A DNA stretch of 64,000 bases from Streptosporangium pseudovulgare. Its GTDB lineage: Bacteria; Actinomycetota; Actinomycetes; Streptosporangiales; Streptosporangiaceae. A program made the translations under genes and the position numbers. Position 1 is the stretch's first letter. Each line of letters begins with the position of its first letter. The stretch covers positions 235,746-299,745 of the forward strand of contig NZ_BMQJ01000008.1 in NCBI RefSeq assembly GCF_014648055.1, in the 5' to 3' direction. The notes below the pieces were generated by a model. The model was not told where the DNA came from. It did not search any database and saw only the letters and a program-made list of their open reading frames with translations. Shown in pieces: positions 44,264 to 53,476 of this stretch.

Positions 44264-44757
44264 TGGACGCGCGCCTCCTGCCCGCTCTCCTGCCCGCTCT
44301 CCGGCCGTTCCGGCTCGGGCAGGTGGACGTCGTCGACCCGGATGTTGACCTCGGTGACCTCCAGGCCGGTCATGCGCTCGACCGCCGAGATCACGTTGCG
44401 GCGCACCGAGCCGGCCAGGTCGGGGATGGCCACGCCGTACTCGACCACGAGGTCGATGTCGACGGCGGCCTGCCGCTCGCCCACCTCCACGGCCACGCCC
44501 TGGGTGACGTTCCGGTCGCCGCCGCCGACCATGCCCCGGACCGCGCCGAGGGCGCGCGCGCCGCCGGCGCCCATGGCGTGGACGCCCTCCAGCTCGCGGG
44601 CCGCCATGCCGGCGATCTTCGCGACGACGCCGCTGTCGATGCTCGTGGTCCCCTTGGGCGTGATCAGGTCCCCGCCGGATCCCGGGTTGTCGGTCCGCGT
44701 CCGCGACGGCGGGGCGCCTTCGCCCCTCGGCCTGTTCGCCGTGCTCGCTTCGGTCAC
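44260..44757 (-). CDS. Asp23/Gls24 family protein, first gene of operon
   Basis: 165 residues. IDSGVVAKIAGMAARELEGVHAMG and AVDIDLVVEYGVAIPDLAGSVRRNVISAVERMTGLEVTEVNI are full Asp23 signatures. The C-terminus has a Pro/Glu/Ser tail. The operon of six genes runs to 41890 with overlapping ends. A possible stress-type promoter lies 63 bases upstream. Confidence 0.88.
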   Translation of the reverse strand: MTEASTANRPRGEGAPPSRTRTDNPGSGGDLITPKGTTSIDSGVVAKIAGMAARELEGVHAMGAGGARALGAVRGMVGGGDRNVTQGVAVEVGERQAAVDIDLVVEYGVAIPDLAGSVRRNVISAVERMTGLEVTEVNIRVDDVHLPEPERPESGQESGQEARVQ

Positions 44758-44819
44758 GTCGACTCCCTCCCCCTCGGGGGAAGACCGCCTGCTCCCCCGA
44801 CTATTGCCTATAAAGGGTG

Positions 44820-44825
44820 GTACCC
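44820..44825 (-). promoter_or_regulatory. GGGTAC, possible sigma-B/F-type -10 element of the Asp23 operon
   Basis: On the minus strand GGGTAC lies 63 bases upstream of the first Asp23 gene, preceded by an A+T-rich stretch with GGATTTC/GTTAT-like -35 candidates. Stress sigma factors of actinomycetes use GTTT-N15-GGGTAY. The -35 is weak. Confidence 0.4.
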
Positions 44826-45031
44826 CTCATAACAATAGAAATCCGGAGATAATGATTCTTGGGCGGATAATGGAAATTCGTGATTCATTGATTGCCGTGA
44901 CTTTCCGGGGAAATGCCGGGCGGGATTCCCGGTGATCGCGCCGGGGTCCCGGCAGGCCCTCCGGTGGCCGTCCGGAGGCCGGGGAGCGGTGGCGGTCCCG
45001 GGCGGCCCGCGGGCGCGACTAGCCTTGTCCT

Positions 45032-45808
45032 GTGCGTATCGCGAGGTTCTCCACAGGTGAAGGTGTCGGATTCGGGGTGGTCGAGGGCGGCCCCGGCGAG
45101 GAGTTCGTCTCCGCGATCTCCGGGCACCCGTTCGGCCCGATCCAGTTCACCGGCGAGCGCCACCCGCTCTCGCAGGTCCGGCTGCTCTCGCCGATGCTGC
45201 CCAGCAAGGTCGTGGCGATCGGCAAGAACTACGCCGACCACGCCCGCGAGATGGGCGGCGAGGTCCCCGAGGAACCGCTGATCTTCCTGAAGCCGTCCAC
45301 CTCGGTGATCGGCCACGGGGAGGCCATCGCCTACCCCGTCGGGCTGTCCCGGCGGGTCGACTACGAGGGAGAGCTGGCCGTGGTCATCGGCAGGCTCTGC
45401 CGCGACGTGCCCGCCGAGCGGGCCCGCGAGGTCATCTTCGGCTACACCTGCGCCAACGACGTCACCGCTCGCGACCTGCAGAAGAAGGACGTCCAGTTCA
45501 CCCGGGCCAAGGGCTTCGACACGTTCTGCCCGCTCGGCCCGTGGATCCAGACCGTGCTCGACCCGGACGACCTCGCCATCACCACGACGGTGAACGGCGA
45601 GCTCCGGCAGAGCTCGCGCACCTCCAAGCTCATGCACGACATCCCGGCGCTGATCGCTCACGTCAGCGCGGTCATGACCCTGATCCCCGGCGACGTCATC
45701 CTCACCGGGACCCCCGAGGGTGTGGGACCGCTGGACGTCGGCGACGAGGTCAGCGTCGGCATCGAAGGAATCGGCACTCTCACCAACCGGGTGGTCTCCC
45801 GTGATTAG
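45032..45808 (+). CDS. fumarylacetoacetate hydrolase family protein
   Basis: 258 residues. [46 protein letters not shown] (metal Glu residues), [13 protein letters not shown] and [11 protein letters not shown] form the FAH C-terminal fold. These hydrolyse or hydrate C-C bonds (e.g. 2-hydroxyhepta-2,4-diene-dioate isomerase, acylpyruvase). GTG start at 45032. Its stop overlaps gltX by eight bases, a conserved actinobacterial pairing. Confidence 0.9.
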   Translation: MRIARFSTGEGVGFGVVEGGPGEEFVSAISGHPFGPIQFTGERHPLSQVRLLSPMLPSKVVAIGKNYADHAREMGGEVPEEPLIFLKPSTSVIGHGEAIAYPVGLSRRVDYEGELAVVIGRLCRDVPAERAREVIFGYTCANDVTARDLQKKDVQFTRAKGFDTFCPLGPWIQTVLDPDDLAITTTVNGELRQSSRTSKLMHDIPALIAHVSAVMTLIPGDVILTGTPEGVGPLDVGDEVSVGIEGIGTLTNRVVSRD

Positions 45809-47168
45809 GGTTCGTTTCGCTCCCTCGCCCACCGGCATGTTCCATGTCGGCGGCGCCCGCTCGGCGCTGTTCAACTGGGCGCTGGCCGAGCAGTCCGGCG
45901 GCAGGTTCGTCCTGCGCATCGAGGACACCGACGCCGCGCGCAACCGGCCGGAGTGGACCGAGGGCATCATCTCGGCGCTGGCCTGGATCGGCATCCACGA
46001 AGACAGCCCGTTCTTCGAGGGCCCCTACTTCCAGTCGTCCTACGAGGAGCAGCACCGCGAGGCGGTGGCCAAGCTCGTCGCCGCCGGCCGCGCCTACCGC
46101 TGCACCTGCACCCGCGACGACGTCAAGGCCCGCACCGGCTCCGAGCACCGCGGCTACGACGGCTTCTGCCGCGAGCGGGGCCTCGCCGAGGGCGCGGTCC
46201 GCTTCCGCACCCCCGACGAGGGCGTGACGGTCGTCGACGACCTCGTGCGCGGCAGGGTCGAGTTCCCCAACGACGCGATGGAGGACTTCGTCGTCGCCCG
46301 CGCCGACGGCTCGCCGCTGTTCGCGCTGGCCAACGTGGTCGACGACATCGAGATGCGGATCAGCCACGTGGTCCGCGCCGAGGAGCACCTGTCCAACACG
46401 CCCAAGCAGCAGCTGCTGTGGGAGGCGCTCGGCGTGACCCCGCCCGTCTGGGCGCACCTGCCGGTCATCGTCAACGAGAAGCGCCAGAAGCTCTCCAAGC
46501 GCCGCGACAAGGTCGCCCTGGAGTCCTACCGCGACGAGGGCTACCTGCCGGAGGCGATGGTCAACTACCTCATGCTGCTCGGCTGGGGTCCCGGCGGCGA
46601 CCGGGAGATCATGCCCTGGTCGGAGATGGTGCCGCTGTTCCGCCTGGAGGACGTCAACCCCTCCTCGGCGTTCTTCGACGAGAAGAAGCTGCGCGCCTTC
46701 AACGGCGAGTACATCCGGGCGCTGCCGCTCGACGACTTCATCGCCCGCTGCGAGCCGTGGCTCGCGCCCGGCTGGGACCGTGAGGTCTTCGCCGGGATCG
46801 CCGGTCTCGCCCAGACCCGCCTCGCGGTGCTGTCGGAGATCACGGCGAACGTCGACTTCCTCTTCCTGGACGAGCCCGTCTTCGACCAGGCGTCGTGGGA
46901 CAAGGGGATGAAGACCTCCGCCCGGGAGATCCTCACCGGTTATCTCGCCCGGCTGGAGAAGTCCGACTTCGACCCCGAGTCGCTCAAGACCGCGCTGGAG
47001 GAGGTCGGTGCCGAGCACGGCCTCAAGCTCGGCAAGGCCCAGGCCCCGGTCCGCGTGGCGATCACCGGCCGGACCGTCGGCCTGCCGCTGTTCGAGTCGA
47101 TCGAGGCACTGGGCCGCGAGCGCTCCGTCGCCCGCCTCCGCGCCGCCCTCACCCGCCTGGAGGGCTGA
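45801..47168 (+). CDS. gltX: glutamyl-tRNA synthetase
   Basis: 455 residues, class [23 protein letters not shown] is the HIGH region, KLSKRRDKV the KMSKS loop, and VLRIEDTD the family signature. In actinobacteria the enzyme normally also charges tRNA-Gln with glutamate, later amidated by GatCAB. The GTG at 45801 overlaps the FAH stop. It is slightly shorter than many family members but has no missing motif. tRNA-Gln and two tRNA-Glu genes lie 6.4 kb downstream. Confidence 0.95.
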   Translation: MIRVRFAPSPTGMFHVGGARSALFNWALAEQSGGRFVLRIEDTDAARNRPEWTEGIISALAWIGIHEDSPFFEGPYFQSSYEEQHREAVAKLVAAGRAYRCTCTRDDVKARTGSEHRGYDGFCRERGLAEGAVRFRTPDEGVTVVDDLVRGRVEFPNDAMEDFVVARADGSPLFALANVVDDIEMRISHVVRAEEHLSNTPKQQLLWEALGVTPPVWAHLPVIVNEKRQKLSKRRDKVALESYRDEGYLPEAMVNYLMLLGWGPGGDREIMPWSEMVPLFRLEDVNPSSAFFDEKKLRAFNGEYIRALPLDDFIARCEPWLAPGWDREVFAGIAGLAQTRLAVLSEITANVDFLFLDEPVFDQASWDKGMKTSAREILTGYLARLEKSDFDPESLKTALEEVGAEHGLKLGKAQAPVRVAITGRTVGLPLFESIEALGRERSVARLRAALTRLEG

Positions 47169-47246
47169 ACCCCTCGTTCCCGGGCTCCGGGGAGGAGCGC
47201 CTTCCGGGGTTTTTCGGAAAGGACCTCTCCCGGGCCCCCGGGAAGC

Positions 47247-47290
47247 ACGGCGGGTGCCCGGACGCGACCCCGCGTCCGGGCGCCCGCCGT
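47247..47290. terminator. bidirectional terminator between gltX and the MerR gene
   Basis: 20-bp stem with one T-G (47247-47266 with 47271-47290), loop ACCC, between convergent stops. Confidence 0.8.
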
Positions 47291-47303
47291 ACACGAGGGA
47301 GGC

Positions 47304-48125
47304 TCACGCCGGGGCGATCGGCTCCTGGAGTTCGGTCACCCACCCCTGCGGATCGTCGGGGCATTCGAGGTAGAGCTCCCGGGCGTAGCCGATCGAGCGG
47401 TGACCGCTCGCCTCGATCCAGTGGGTCAGCGTCTGGGTCGTGGGCATGACGTCGTCCATCGGGCCGCGGTGCACGATGGTGGCGGCCCGCTCGATCGCGG
47501 GCAGGCCCACGACCGTCAGGCCGTGACCGTCCGCGGGGTCGGCCGCGACCGGCATGGCGGCGTGGACGAGGACGGCCTCGCCGCCCGGGACGTCCTCGTA
47601 GTAGGCGATGCCCGGCCCCGCCGGGGCCACGCCCGCCCGCTCCAGCCTGCGGCACAGCTCGTCGAAGAGCGGCCCGACCACCGGGCCGATGTCCTCGGGC
47701 TGGTAGCTCGCGGCGGTGCCGCTCAGCTCGGCCACCCGTACGGCCGGAATGCGCTTGACCACCACGTCGTCGGTGTTCATGCGTCCCTCACTTTCGATCG
47801 TCCGGAGCCTCGCCTCGATCTGGGCCAGCCGGGCCGCGGTGGCCGCCAGGGCCGCCTCCAGCTCCGCCCGCCGCAGCCGCAGCATGCCGCGCAGTTCCTC
47901 GGTGCTCACCGGCTCGTCCACGATCGCCCGCACCTGCTGGAGGGTGAACCCGAGGTCCTTCAGGGCGATGACGCGGTTGAGCCGGGCGAGCTGGCCGGCC
48001 TCGTAGAAGCGGTAGCCGCTGGACGGGTCGATGCGGGCAGGGCGCAGCAGCCCGACGGCGTCGTAGTGGCGCAGCATGCGGACCGAGACGCGGCCGTGTC
48101 TGGCGAAGGCTCCGATGGTGAACAT
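47304..48125 (-). CDS. MerR family regulator with GyrI-like effector domain
   Basis: 273 residues. Winged HTH MFTIGAFARHGRVSVRMLRHYDAVGLLRPARIDPSSGYRFYE (1-45), a coiled dimerisation helix (about 75-115), then a GyrI/BmrR-type ligand domain (VVVKRIPAVRVAELSG to the end). These sense drugs and cationic lipophilic compounds. ATG 48125 has GGAGG seven bases upstream; the longer open frame adds eight residues with no support. Divergently nothing, but the erm gene ends 139 bases upstream on the same strand, so read-through is possible. Confidence 0.88.
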   Translation of the reverse strand: MFTIGAFARHGRVSVRMLRHYDAVGLLRPARIDPSSGYRFYEAGQLARLNRVIALKDLGFTLQQVRAIVDEPVSTEELRGMLRLRRAELEAALAATAARLAQIEARLRTIESEGRMNTDDVVVKRIPAVRVAELSGTAASYQPEDIGPVVGPLFDELCRRLERAGVAPAGPGIAYYEDVPGGEAVLVHAAMPVAADPADGHGLTVVGLPAIERAATIVHRGPMDDVMPTTQTLTHWIEASGHRSIGYARELYLECPDDPQGWVTELQEPIAPA

Positions 48126-48143
48126 GGTCCTCCCACTCCAGGG

Positions 48144-48165
48144 CCTCACATGGTGTCAGGGTCAA
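48144..48165 (-). promoter_or_regulatory. MerR-type promoter
   Basis: On the minus strand TTGACC (48160-48165) is followed by the imperfect dyad CCTGACA-CCA-TGTGAGG in the spacer (48144-48160). A dyad located in a long spacer directly after TTGACC is typical of MerR-controlled promoters. Confidence 0.55.
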
Positions 48166-48264
48166 GCCTCCCCGATCTCCGGCTCCGGGGCGGACCCGGT
48201 GCCGGAGGGGACGCCCGTTCCGCCCGCGGCGGCGCCGGGCGCGAGGCCCGGCGCCGCCGGTGGG

Positions 48265-49104
48265 TCAGTGGAGACGGTCGAACAGGGTGATCCACTGGTC
48301 CGGGTGGACGTGGGCGACGACGCTGTCCGGGTCGAGGCCGGCCCCGGCGAAGGCGGCGTCGACCTCGGCGGCGGGATGGCGGCGGCGCAGCGAGGCGCGC
48401 AGGGTGCCGCCGAGCCCGCTGAAGCCGAGCTCGACCAGGTCGCGGTAGGCGCCCATGGCCTCCGGCGGCAGCAGGCCGGTGGGCCTGCGCCGGATGCGCA
48501 GGATCGCCGAGTCGACCCCGGGGACCGGGCGGAACGCGGCGCGGTCGATCACGCCGTGCAGGTGCCAGGTGTGGCGGGGCCAGCTCACCACGGTGAGCAT
48601 GCTCCACCTGCCGTAGTCGCCGGTGCGTTTGCGGGCGTACTCCAGCTGGGTGACGAGCGTGGCCGAGGTGAGGTTCCGGGCTCGCAGGCACCAGTCGACG
48701 ATGCGCGCGGTCACCGCGTAGGGGATGTTGCCCACGACGGCGAACGGCTCGGCGGGTGCCCCGGCGGCGATGAAGTCGCCGCGGACGACCTCGATGCGGT
48801 CGTCGTCGCGGGTGCGTGCGGCCAGCCTCCCGGCCAGCAGCGGATCGATCTCGTAGGCGATGACCTTTCTGCAACGGTCGGCCAGGGCACGGGTGAGGGG
48901 GCCTTCTCCCGCGCCGGGTTCGAGGACGAGGTCCCCGGGCTCCGGCGCGGCGGCGGCGACGACGCGGTCGATCTCGCGCGGGTCGGTCATGAAGTTCTGC
49001 GAGAGGACGCGCCTGGCCTGGTCGCGGCCGGTTCTCCCGCCGCCGCCGGTCCTGACCTTCTTCTGGGTGTGTGAGTGGTTTCCGTGTGCGAATGAACGCG
49101 CCAC
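48265..49104 (-). CDS. erm: Erm-type 23S rRNA (A2058) N6-methyltransferase
   Basis: 279 residues. SAM motif I is VLEPGAGEGPLTRALAD; the catalytic motif IV is NIPY in FAVVGNIPYAVTARIVDW; the segment VTQLEYARKRTGDYGRWSMLTV is very close to ErmE-type enzymes and not to KsgA. Methylating A2058 gives resistance to macrolides, lincosamides and streptogramin B. The GTG at 49104 follows a stem that can hide its ribosome site. It is preceded by a leader ORF (49206-49286) and by the MATE gene, giving a resistance operon. The N-terminal extension to residue 30 is basic. Confidence 0.87.
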   Translation of the reverse strand: MARSFAHGNHSHTQKKVRTGGGGRTGRDQARRVLSQNFMTDPREIDRVVAAAAPEPGDLVLEPGAGEGPLTRALADRCRKVIAYEIDPLLAGRLAARTRDDDRIEVVRGDFIAAGAPAEPFAVVGNIPYAVTARIVDWCLRARNLTSATLVTQLEYARKRTGDYGRWSMLTVVSWPRHTWHLHGVIDRAAFRPVPGVDSAILRIRRRPTGLLPPEAMGAYRDLVELGFSGLGGTLRASLRRRHPAAEVDAAFAGAGLDPDSVVAHVHPDQWITLFDRLH

Positions 49105-49205
49105 AGCGTTCCGCCCCTTCGGGGTCCGAGAGATGGATCGGGTCTCGGAAAGCCCTGGGCGCACGCGTGCGGACGCGCGTCGTCGTGAGATGCGGAGCGC
49201 GCGTC
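49105..49205 (-). promoter_or_regulatory. erm regulatory leader RNA
   Basis: The minus-strand RNA can form GGACGCGCG/CGCGCGTCC (49198-49206 with 49171-49179), starting at the leader stop codon, then CCGAGA/TCTCGG-type pairing around 49124-49150, and CCCC/GGGG (49114-49124) ten bases before the GTG. This resembles the stacked hairpins of drug-inducible erm leaders. Confidence 0.6.
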
Positions 49206-49286
49206 CTAGCGGGCCAGGGCCCGGGTGGCGCGAGGCCGCTTGACCAGGCCCACCCGGAGGTGGGCGAAGCACAGTGCGTGGTTCAT
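49206..49286 (-). CDS. erm leader peptide, 26 residues
   Basis: Starts MNHALCFAHLRVGL and ends KRPRATRALAR. It contains basic clusters (K-R-P-R, R-A-L-A-R). Its ATG overlaps the MATE stop codon (ATGA at 49283-49286), so it would be translated by coupling. Drug-dependent stalling inside such a peptide is the established induction mechanism of many erm genes; for this peptide it is inference. Confidence 0.6.
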   Translation of the reverse strand: MNHALCFAHLRVGLVKRPRATRALAR

Positions 49287-50668
49287 GAATCCAGGTTAGG
49301 GAGGGCCGCAACCGGTTTTCCGGCGGGAGATCCGGCGGCGCCGAGCACTGTGACGAGGGCGGCGGCGAGGGCGGTGCCCGCCGCCATGGCCAGCCAGACG
49401 CCGGTGACGCCGAGCGCCGCGCCCAGCGCGTGGGCCAGGACGAGCTGTACGGCGAAGCCCGCCAGGGTGGCGGCCAGCACCCGGCCCCCGCGCCCGCTCG
49501 CCTGCAGCGTCCCGCCCGCGGCGATCAGCGCGCCGAACGGGACGAGGTAGAGCGTCATCCACCGCAGGAAGTCCACGGTCCCGGCGGCCACCGCCGCGTC
49601 GGAGGTGAACAGCCCGGCCGCGGGCACGGCGACGGCGTTGAGCACGGCCGCCACGATCCCGCCCGCGGCCAGGCCGAGGAACGGCGCGGGACCCGCCCGG
49701 CCGGACCGGGCCGTCTGGATCATCGCGGCCTGCCGGAGCGCGTAGAAGGCCATCACCCCGGCCAGCATGATCTTGGTGCCGGTGCCGTACGCGGCCAGCG
49801 GTGTGACCCCGAACCCGCCGACCAGCTCCACCATGAGCATGCCGACCAGCGACCGGGCCAGGAAGTCCCCGGACATGGGCAGGCCGGTGCGGACGATCTC
49901 CCCGACGTTCCCGGTCCCGCCTGTCTTCACGACCCGCACGATCTCCCCGGCGTCCCCGGCGTCCCCGGCGTCCCCGGTCGCGCCCGTCCTCACGACCCGC
50001 ACGGTGTCCGCGTCGTCCGGACGGCGCGCCCGTGCCGGCCGTCCGGAGGTCGCGTGGCGGGAGAGCCGCCGGGAGAGGAGGGTCAGCGCGACGCCGAGGG
50101 CCACGGCGCGGGCGGCGACGGTCGCCGCCGCAGCCCCCTGGACGCCCATGCCGAGGCCGTAGACGAACAACGGGTCCAGGGCGATCACCAGTGCGTTGCA
50201 CAGCAGCGCGGTGCGCATCGGGGTGGCGGTGTCACCGAGGCCCTTGAAGATCCCGTCGGTGAGCGTCTGGGCGTAGAAGACCGGCAGGCCGCCCAGGGAG
50301 ACCAGGAAGAAGCCGGCGGTCAGCCGGGCCGTCCCGGGGTCCTCGGTGAACAGCCGGGCCAGCGGCTCGCGCAGCAGCACGCCGGGGACCGCCACCGCCA
50401 GGCTCACCGCCCCGCCCAGCAGCCAGGCCGTACGGACGACCGGCCCGAGCGGCTCCCGGCCGTCGCGCCTGCCGACCGCGACGGTGGTCCCGGTGGAGAC
50501 GGCGAGCACGACGCCGAGGGCGAGGTTCTCGGCGGCCGTCGCGATCGTCACCGTCGCGACGGCCGGACCGCCCAGGGGGGAGACCCAGAGCAGGTCGATC
50601 AGGCCGACCGCGACCACCGCGGTCAGCAGCTCCACGTAGACGGGCAGGGCGAGGCGGAGCAGCTTCAT
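49283..50668 (-). CDS. MATE family multidrug efflux transporter
   Basis: 461 residues with about 12 membrane helices. LLRLALPVYVELLTAVVAVGLIDLLWVSPLGG, then LTDGIFKGLGDTATPM and the second-half LPMSGDFLARSLVGM show MatE family pattern (Na+ or H+ antiport). The loop between the two halves (about 225-275) is expanded by Asp/Ala/Gly repeats from a 9-bp DNA array. ATG 50668 has GAGG seven bases upstream; the longer frame starts within the operator. It is divergent from a PadR gene and coupled to the erm leader. Confidence 0.85.
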   Translation of the reverse strand: MKLLRLALPVYVELLTAVVAVGLIDLLWVSPLGGPAVATVTIATAAENLALGVVLAVSTGTTVAVGRRDGREPLGPVVRTAWLLGGAVSLAVAVPGVLLREPLARLFTEDPGTARLTAGFFLVSLGGLPVFYAQTLTDGIFKGLGDTATPMRTALLCNALVIALDPLFVYGLGMGVQGAAAATVAARAVALGVALTLLSRRLSRHATSGRPARARRPDDADTVRVVRTGATGDAGDAGDAGEIVRVVKTGGTGNVGEIVRTGLPMSGDFLARSLVGMLMVELVGGFGVTPLAAYGTGTKIMLAGVMAFYALRQAAMIQTARSGRAGPAPFLGLAAGGIVAAVLNAVAVPAAGLFTSDAAVAAGTVDFLRWMTLYLVPFGALIAAGGTLQASGRGGRVLAATLAGFAVQLVLAHALGAALGVTGVWLAMAAGTALAAALVTVLGAAGSPAGKPVAALPNLDS

Positions 50669-50671
50669 CTG

Positions 50672-50703
50672 TACCTCTTTTCGAGCTATCTCGTTTAGAG
50701 GTA
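50672..50703. promoter_or_regulatory. nested inverted repeat, likely PadR operator
   Basis: TACCTCT (50672-50678) and AGAGGTA (50697-50703) enclose CGAG-CTAT-CTCG. It fills the 53-base spacer between MATE and PadR starts. Confidence 0.7.
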
Positions 50704-50721
50704 TAGCGTTACGATGCGCCC

Positions 50722-51282
50722 ATGGCAAGCGGTGATCTGACCCTGTCGATCCTCGGCCTGCTCGGGCGGGGGCCGATGCACGGCTACGAGCTCAAGGCCC
50801 GCATCCACGGGCTGAGCGGCCACCTCCGCCCGGTCAGCGACGGCGCGCTGTACCCGGCGATCGCCCGCCTGGAGAAGAAGGGGTTCGTCGAGCGGCACGA
50901 GGAGGAGGGGGCGGGCGCGGCCCGCCGCCAGGTCCTCACGCTGACCGAGGCCGGCCGCCGCGAGCTCCTGCGGCGGCTCCGCGAGCCCGCCGACCTCGAC
51001 ATCAGCGACCAGACGCGGTTCTTCGGCCTGCTCGCCTTCCTGTCCCAGCTCCGCGACCGCGAGGCGCAGGCCCGGGTGCTGCGCCGCCGCCTCGCCTTCC
51101 TGGAGACGCCCGCCAGCTTCTTCTACGAGGACGGCAGGCCGCTGCGGGCAGAGGAGGTCGGCGACCCGTTCCACCGGGGCATGCTCGTGGTCGCCCGGGC
51201 GATCAGCGTGGCGGAGAGGGAATGGCTCAGGGAGGCCGTCGCGGAGCTGGAGTCCGCGCCCGCCGGAGCCCGCCCGGAGTGA
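50722..51282 (+). CDS. PadR family transcriptional regulator
   Basis: 186 residues. LSILGLLGRGPMHGYELKARI and GALYPAIARLEKKGFVERHEEE are the PadR winged helix; the C-terminal part (about 95-180) is a PadR vinculin-like helical domain. ATG 50722. Divergent from the MATE-erm operon and probably its repressor, with the operator between them. Confidence 0.9.
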   Translation: MASGDLTLSILGLLGRGPMHGYELKARIHGLSGHLRPVSDGALYPAIARLEKKGFVERHEEEGAGAARRQVLTLTEAGRRELLRRLREPADLDISDQTRFFGLLAFLSQLRDREAQARVLRRRLAFLETPASFFYEDGRPLRAEEVGDPFHRGMLVVARAISVAEREWLREAVAELESAPAGARPE

Positions 51283-51313
51283 CCCGGGCGGGCGTGGGCG
51301 TGTCCCGGAGCGG

Positions 51314-51361
51314 CCCCGGTACGGCCCGCCCGGCTGGAGGAGCTACGGGGCCGTACCGGGG
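51314..51361. terminator. bidirectional hairpin between PadR and M3 peptidase genes
   Basis: 14-bp perfect stem (51314-51327 with 51348-51361) and a 20-base loop, between convergent stops. Confidence 0.65.
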
Positions 51362-51372
51362 TGGAAGAGCCG

Positions 51373-53349
51373 CTACGCCAGGCCTCGGCGCTCCAGCAGG
51401 GGCTCGATGCGCGGGTCGCGGCCGCGGAAGGCGCGGAAGGCCTCCATCGCGTCCTTGGCGCCGCCGACCGACAGCAGCGCCGAGCGGAAGTGGTCGCCGT
51501 TGGCGCGCACCAGGCCGCCGTTCTCCTTGAACCACTCGACGCTGTCGGCGTCCAGCACCTCGCTCCAGATGTAGGAGTAGTAGCCGGCGCTGTAGCCGCC
51601 CACGCCGCCCGCGAAGACGTGCGCGAAGTAGTTGGTCCGGTAGCGCGGCAGGACCAGCTCGAAGGCGATGCCGGCCCGCTCCAGGGCCGCGGCCTCGAAC
51701 GCCTCGGCGTCCTCGACGGTCTCGCCCGGGGCGAGCTTGTGCCAGGCCCAGTCGAGCAGGGTCGCGGCGAGATACTCGACGGTGGCGAAGCCCTGGTTGA
51801 ACTTCTCCGCGGCCTGCATCTTCTCCACCAGCTCCGCCGGCACCGGCTCGCCGGTCTCGTGGTGCCTGGCGAAGTTGGCGAGGATCGACGGCCAGGTCGC
51901 CCACATCTCGTTCACCTGCGAGGGGTACTCCACGAAGTCGCGCGGCACCTCGGTACCGGAGACGCGGGGGAAGCGCACGTCGGAGAACAGGCCGTGCAGA
52001 GCGTGCCCGAACTCGTGGAAGGCGGTGTTGACCTCGTCGAAGGTCAGCAGCGTCGGGCCCTCGGCCGGCTTGGTGATGTTGAGGTTGTTCATCACCACGG
52101 GCAGCTCGCCGAACAGGTGCGACTGGTCCACGAGGTTGTTCATCCAGGCGCCGCCGCGCTTGGTGGGCCGGGCGTAGGGGTCGAACACGAACAGGCCCAG
52201 CTCCGAGCCGTCGGCGTCGGACACCTCGAACACCCGGACGTCGGGGTGGTAGCCCCGCAGGTCGTCCCGCTCGGCGAAACGCAGGCCGTACAGCTCGCCC
52301 GCGGCGTGGAAGACGCCGTCACGCAGCACCCGGTCCAACTCGAAGTAGGGGCGCAGCTCGGAGCTGTCGAAGTCGTATCGGGCCTTGCGCACCTTCTCGG
52401 CGTAGAACGACCAGTCCCACGGCTCGATGGGGAAGCCGGCCTGCTCGCTCAGCGCCTCGGCCTCGCGGCGGGCGTTGGCCACCGCAGGGCCGACCAGCTT
52501 GCCGAGCATCTCCTCCACGGCGTCGGTGGTCTTGGCCGTCTGGTCGGCGACGCTGTAGGCGGCGTGGTTCGGGTAGCCGAGCAGGACGGCCCGCTCGGCG
52601 CGCAGCGCCGCCATCTTCGCCGCGATCCCGAAGTTCTCCGGGGCCCGGCCGGTCGACAGCTCGTACAGCCTGCGGCGGGTCTCCCGGTCGGTCAACTCGG
52701 CCAGCGCGGGCTGGTTGGTGAAGTTGAGCAGCGGCAGGACGTACTTCCCGTCCTTCTCGATCGCCCTGAGCGCGGTCTCGGAGAGGCCGTCGAGCTCCTT
52801 GGCGTCCTCGGTGACCAGCGCCGAGGCGGTGGTGGCGGCCAGCAGGTTCTGGGAGAAGGCGGTGCCGAGCGTGGACAGCTCCTCGTTCAGCTCCCGGAGC
52901 CGCTCCTGCTCGGCCTCCGACAGTTCGGCGCCGGCCCGGACGAAGTCCACGCGGTACTTCTCCAGCAGCCACGCCTCCTCCGGGTCGTCGGTGACGACCC
53001 GCTTGAGCCGGGCGTACAGGGCGCGGTTGAGGTGGATGGCGTCGCCGTGCTTGGTCAGCCGGGGGGCGACCTCCGTCTCGATCTCCCGGATGGCGTCCGT
53101 CGCGTGCGAGGAGGCGAGGCTGAAGAAGACGATCGCCGTCCGCTTCAGGACCTGACCGGAGCGCTCCAGAGCCTCGACGGTGTTGGCGAAGGTCGGCGCG
53201 GCGGGGTCGGCGACGATCGTGTCCACCTCGCGAAGCTGCTCGGCCATGCCGTGCTCGAAGGCGGGCAGGTAGTGCTCCTCCTTGATCTCGGCGAACGGCG
53301 GGAGCTTGTAGGGCAGGGTGCTTGGGGCGAAGAAGGGGTTCTCAGCCAC
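51373..53349 (-). CDS. M3 family metallopeptidase (oligopeptidase A/dipeptidyl carboxypeptidase)
   Basis: 658 residues. The zinc motif FHEFGHALHGLF with the third ligand Glu in FVEYPSQVNEMW, and RYRTNYFAHVFAGGVGGYSAGYYSYIWSEVLD near the C-terminus, define the M3A peptidases, which degrade cytoplasmic oligopeptides. No signal peptide. GTG 53349 has GAGGAG nine bases upstream. Monocistronic. Confidence 0.93.
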   Translation of the reverse strand: MAENPFFAPSTLPYKLPPFAEIKEEHYLPAFEHGMAEQLREVDTIVADPAAPTFANTVEALERSGQVLKRTAIVFFSLASSHATDAIREIETEVAPRLTKHGDAIHLNRALYARLKRVVTDDPEEAWLLEKYRVDFVRAGAELSEAEQERLRELNEELSTLGTAFSQNLLAATTASALVTEDAKELDGLSETALRAIEKDGKYVLPLLNFTNQPALAELTDRETRRRLYELSTGRAPENFGIAAKMAALRAERAVLLGYPNHAAYSVADQTAKTTDAVEEMLGKLVGPAVANARREAEALSEQAGFPIEPWDWSFYAEKVRKARYDFDSSELRPYFELDRVLRDGVFHAAGELYGLRFAERDDLRGYHPDVRVFEVSDADGSELGLFVFDPYARPTKRGGAWMNNLVDQSHLFGELPVVMNNLNITKPAEGPTLLTFDEVNTAFHEFGHALHGLFSDVRFPRVSGTEVPRDFVEYPSQVNEMWATWPSILANFARHHETGEPVPAELVEKMQAAEKFNQGFATVEYLAATLLDWAWHKLAPGETVEDAEAFEAAALERAGIAFELVLPRYRTNYFAHVFAGGVGGYSAGYYSYIWSEVLDADSVEWFKENGGLVRANGDHFRSALLSVGGAKDAMEAFRAFRGRDPRIEPLLERRGLA

Positions 53350-53476
53350 GGCGCGGGCTCCTCATGTGGGGTTCTGTTCTGCCCCAGCAGCGTTACACAC
53401 CAGGGCGTCGGAGGCCACGCCGGTGTCACACGACCGGACGCCGATCGGGCGCCTGATCGGGCGCGGACCAATCGTT

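Noticed and set aside
48265-49104. Calling the rRNA methylase KsgA/RsmA
   Set aside because: The segment VTQLEYARKRTGDYGRW and the overall length match Erm proteins of actinomycetes; KsgA has a different NLPYNIS-type motif and C-terminal domain.
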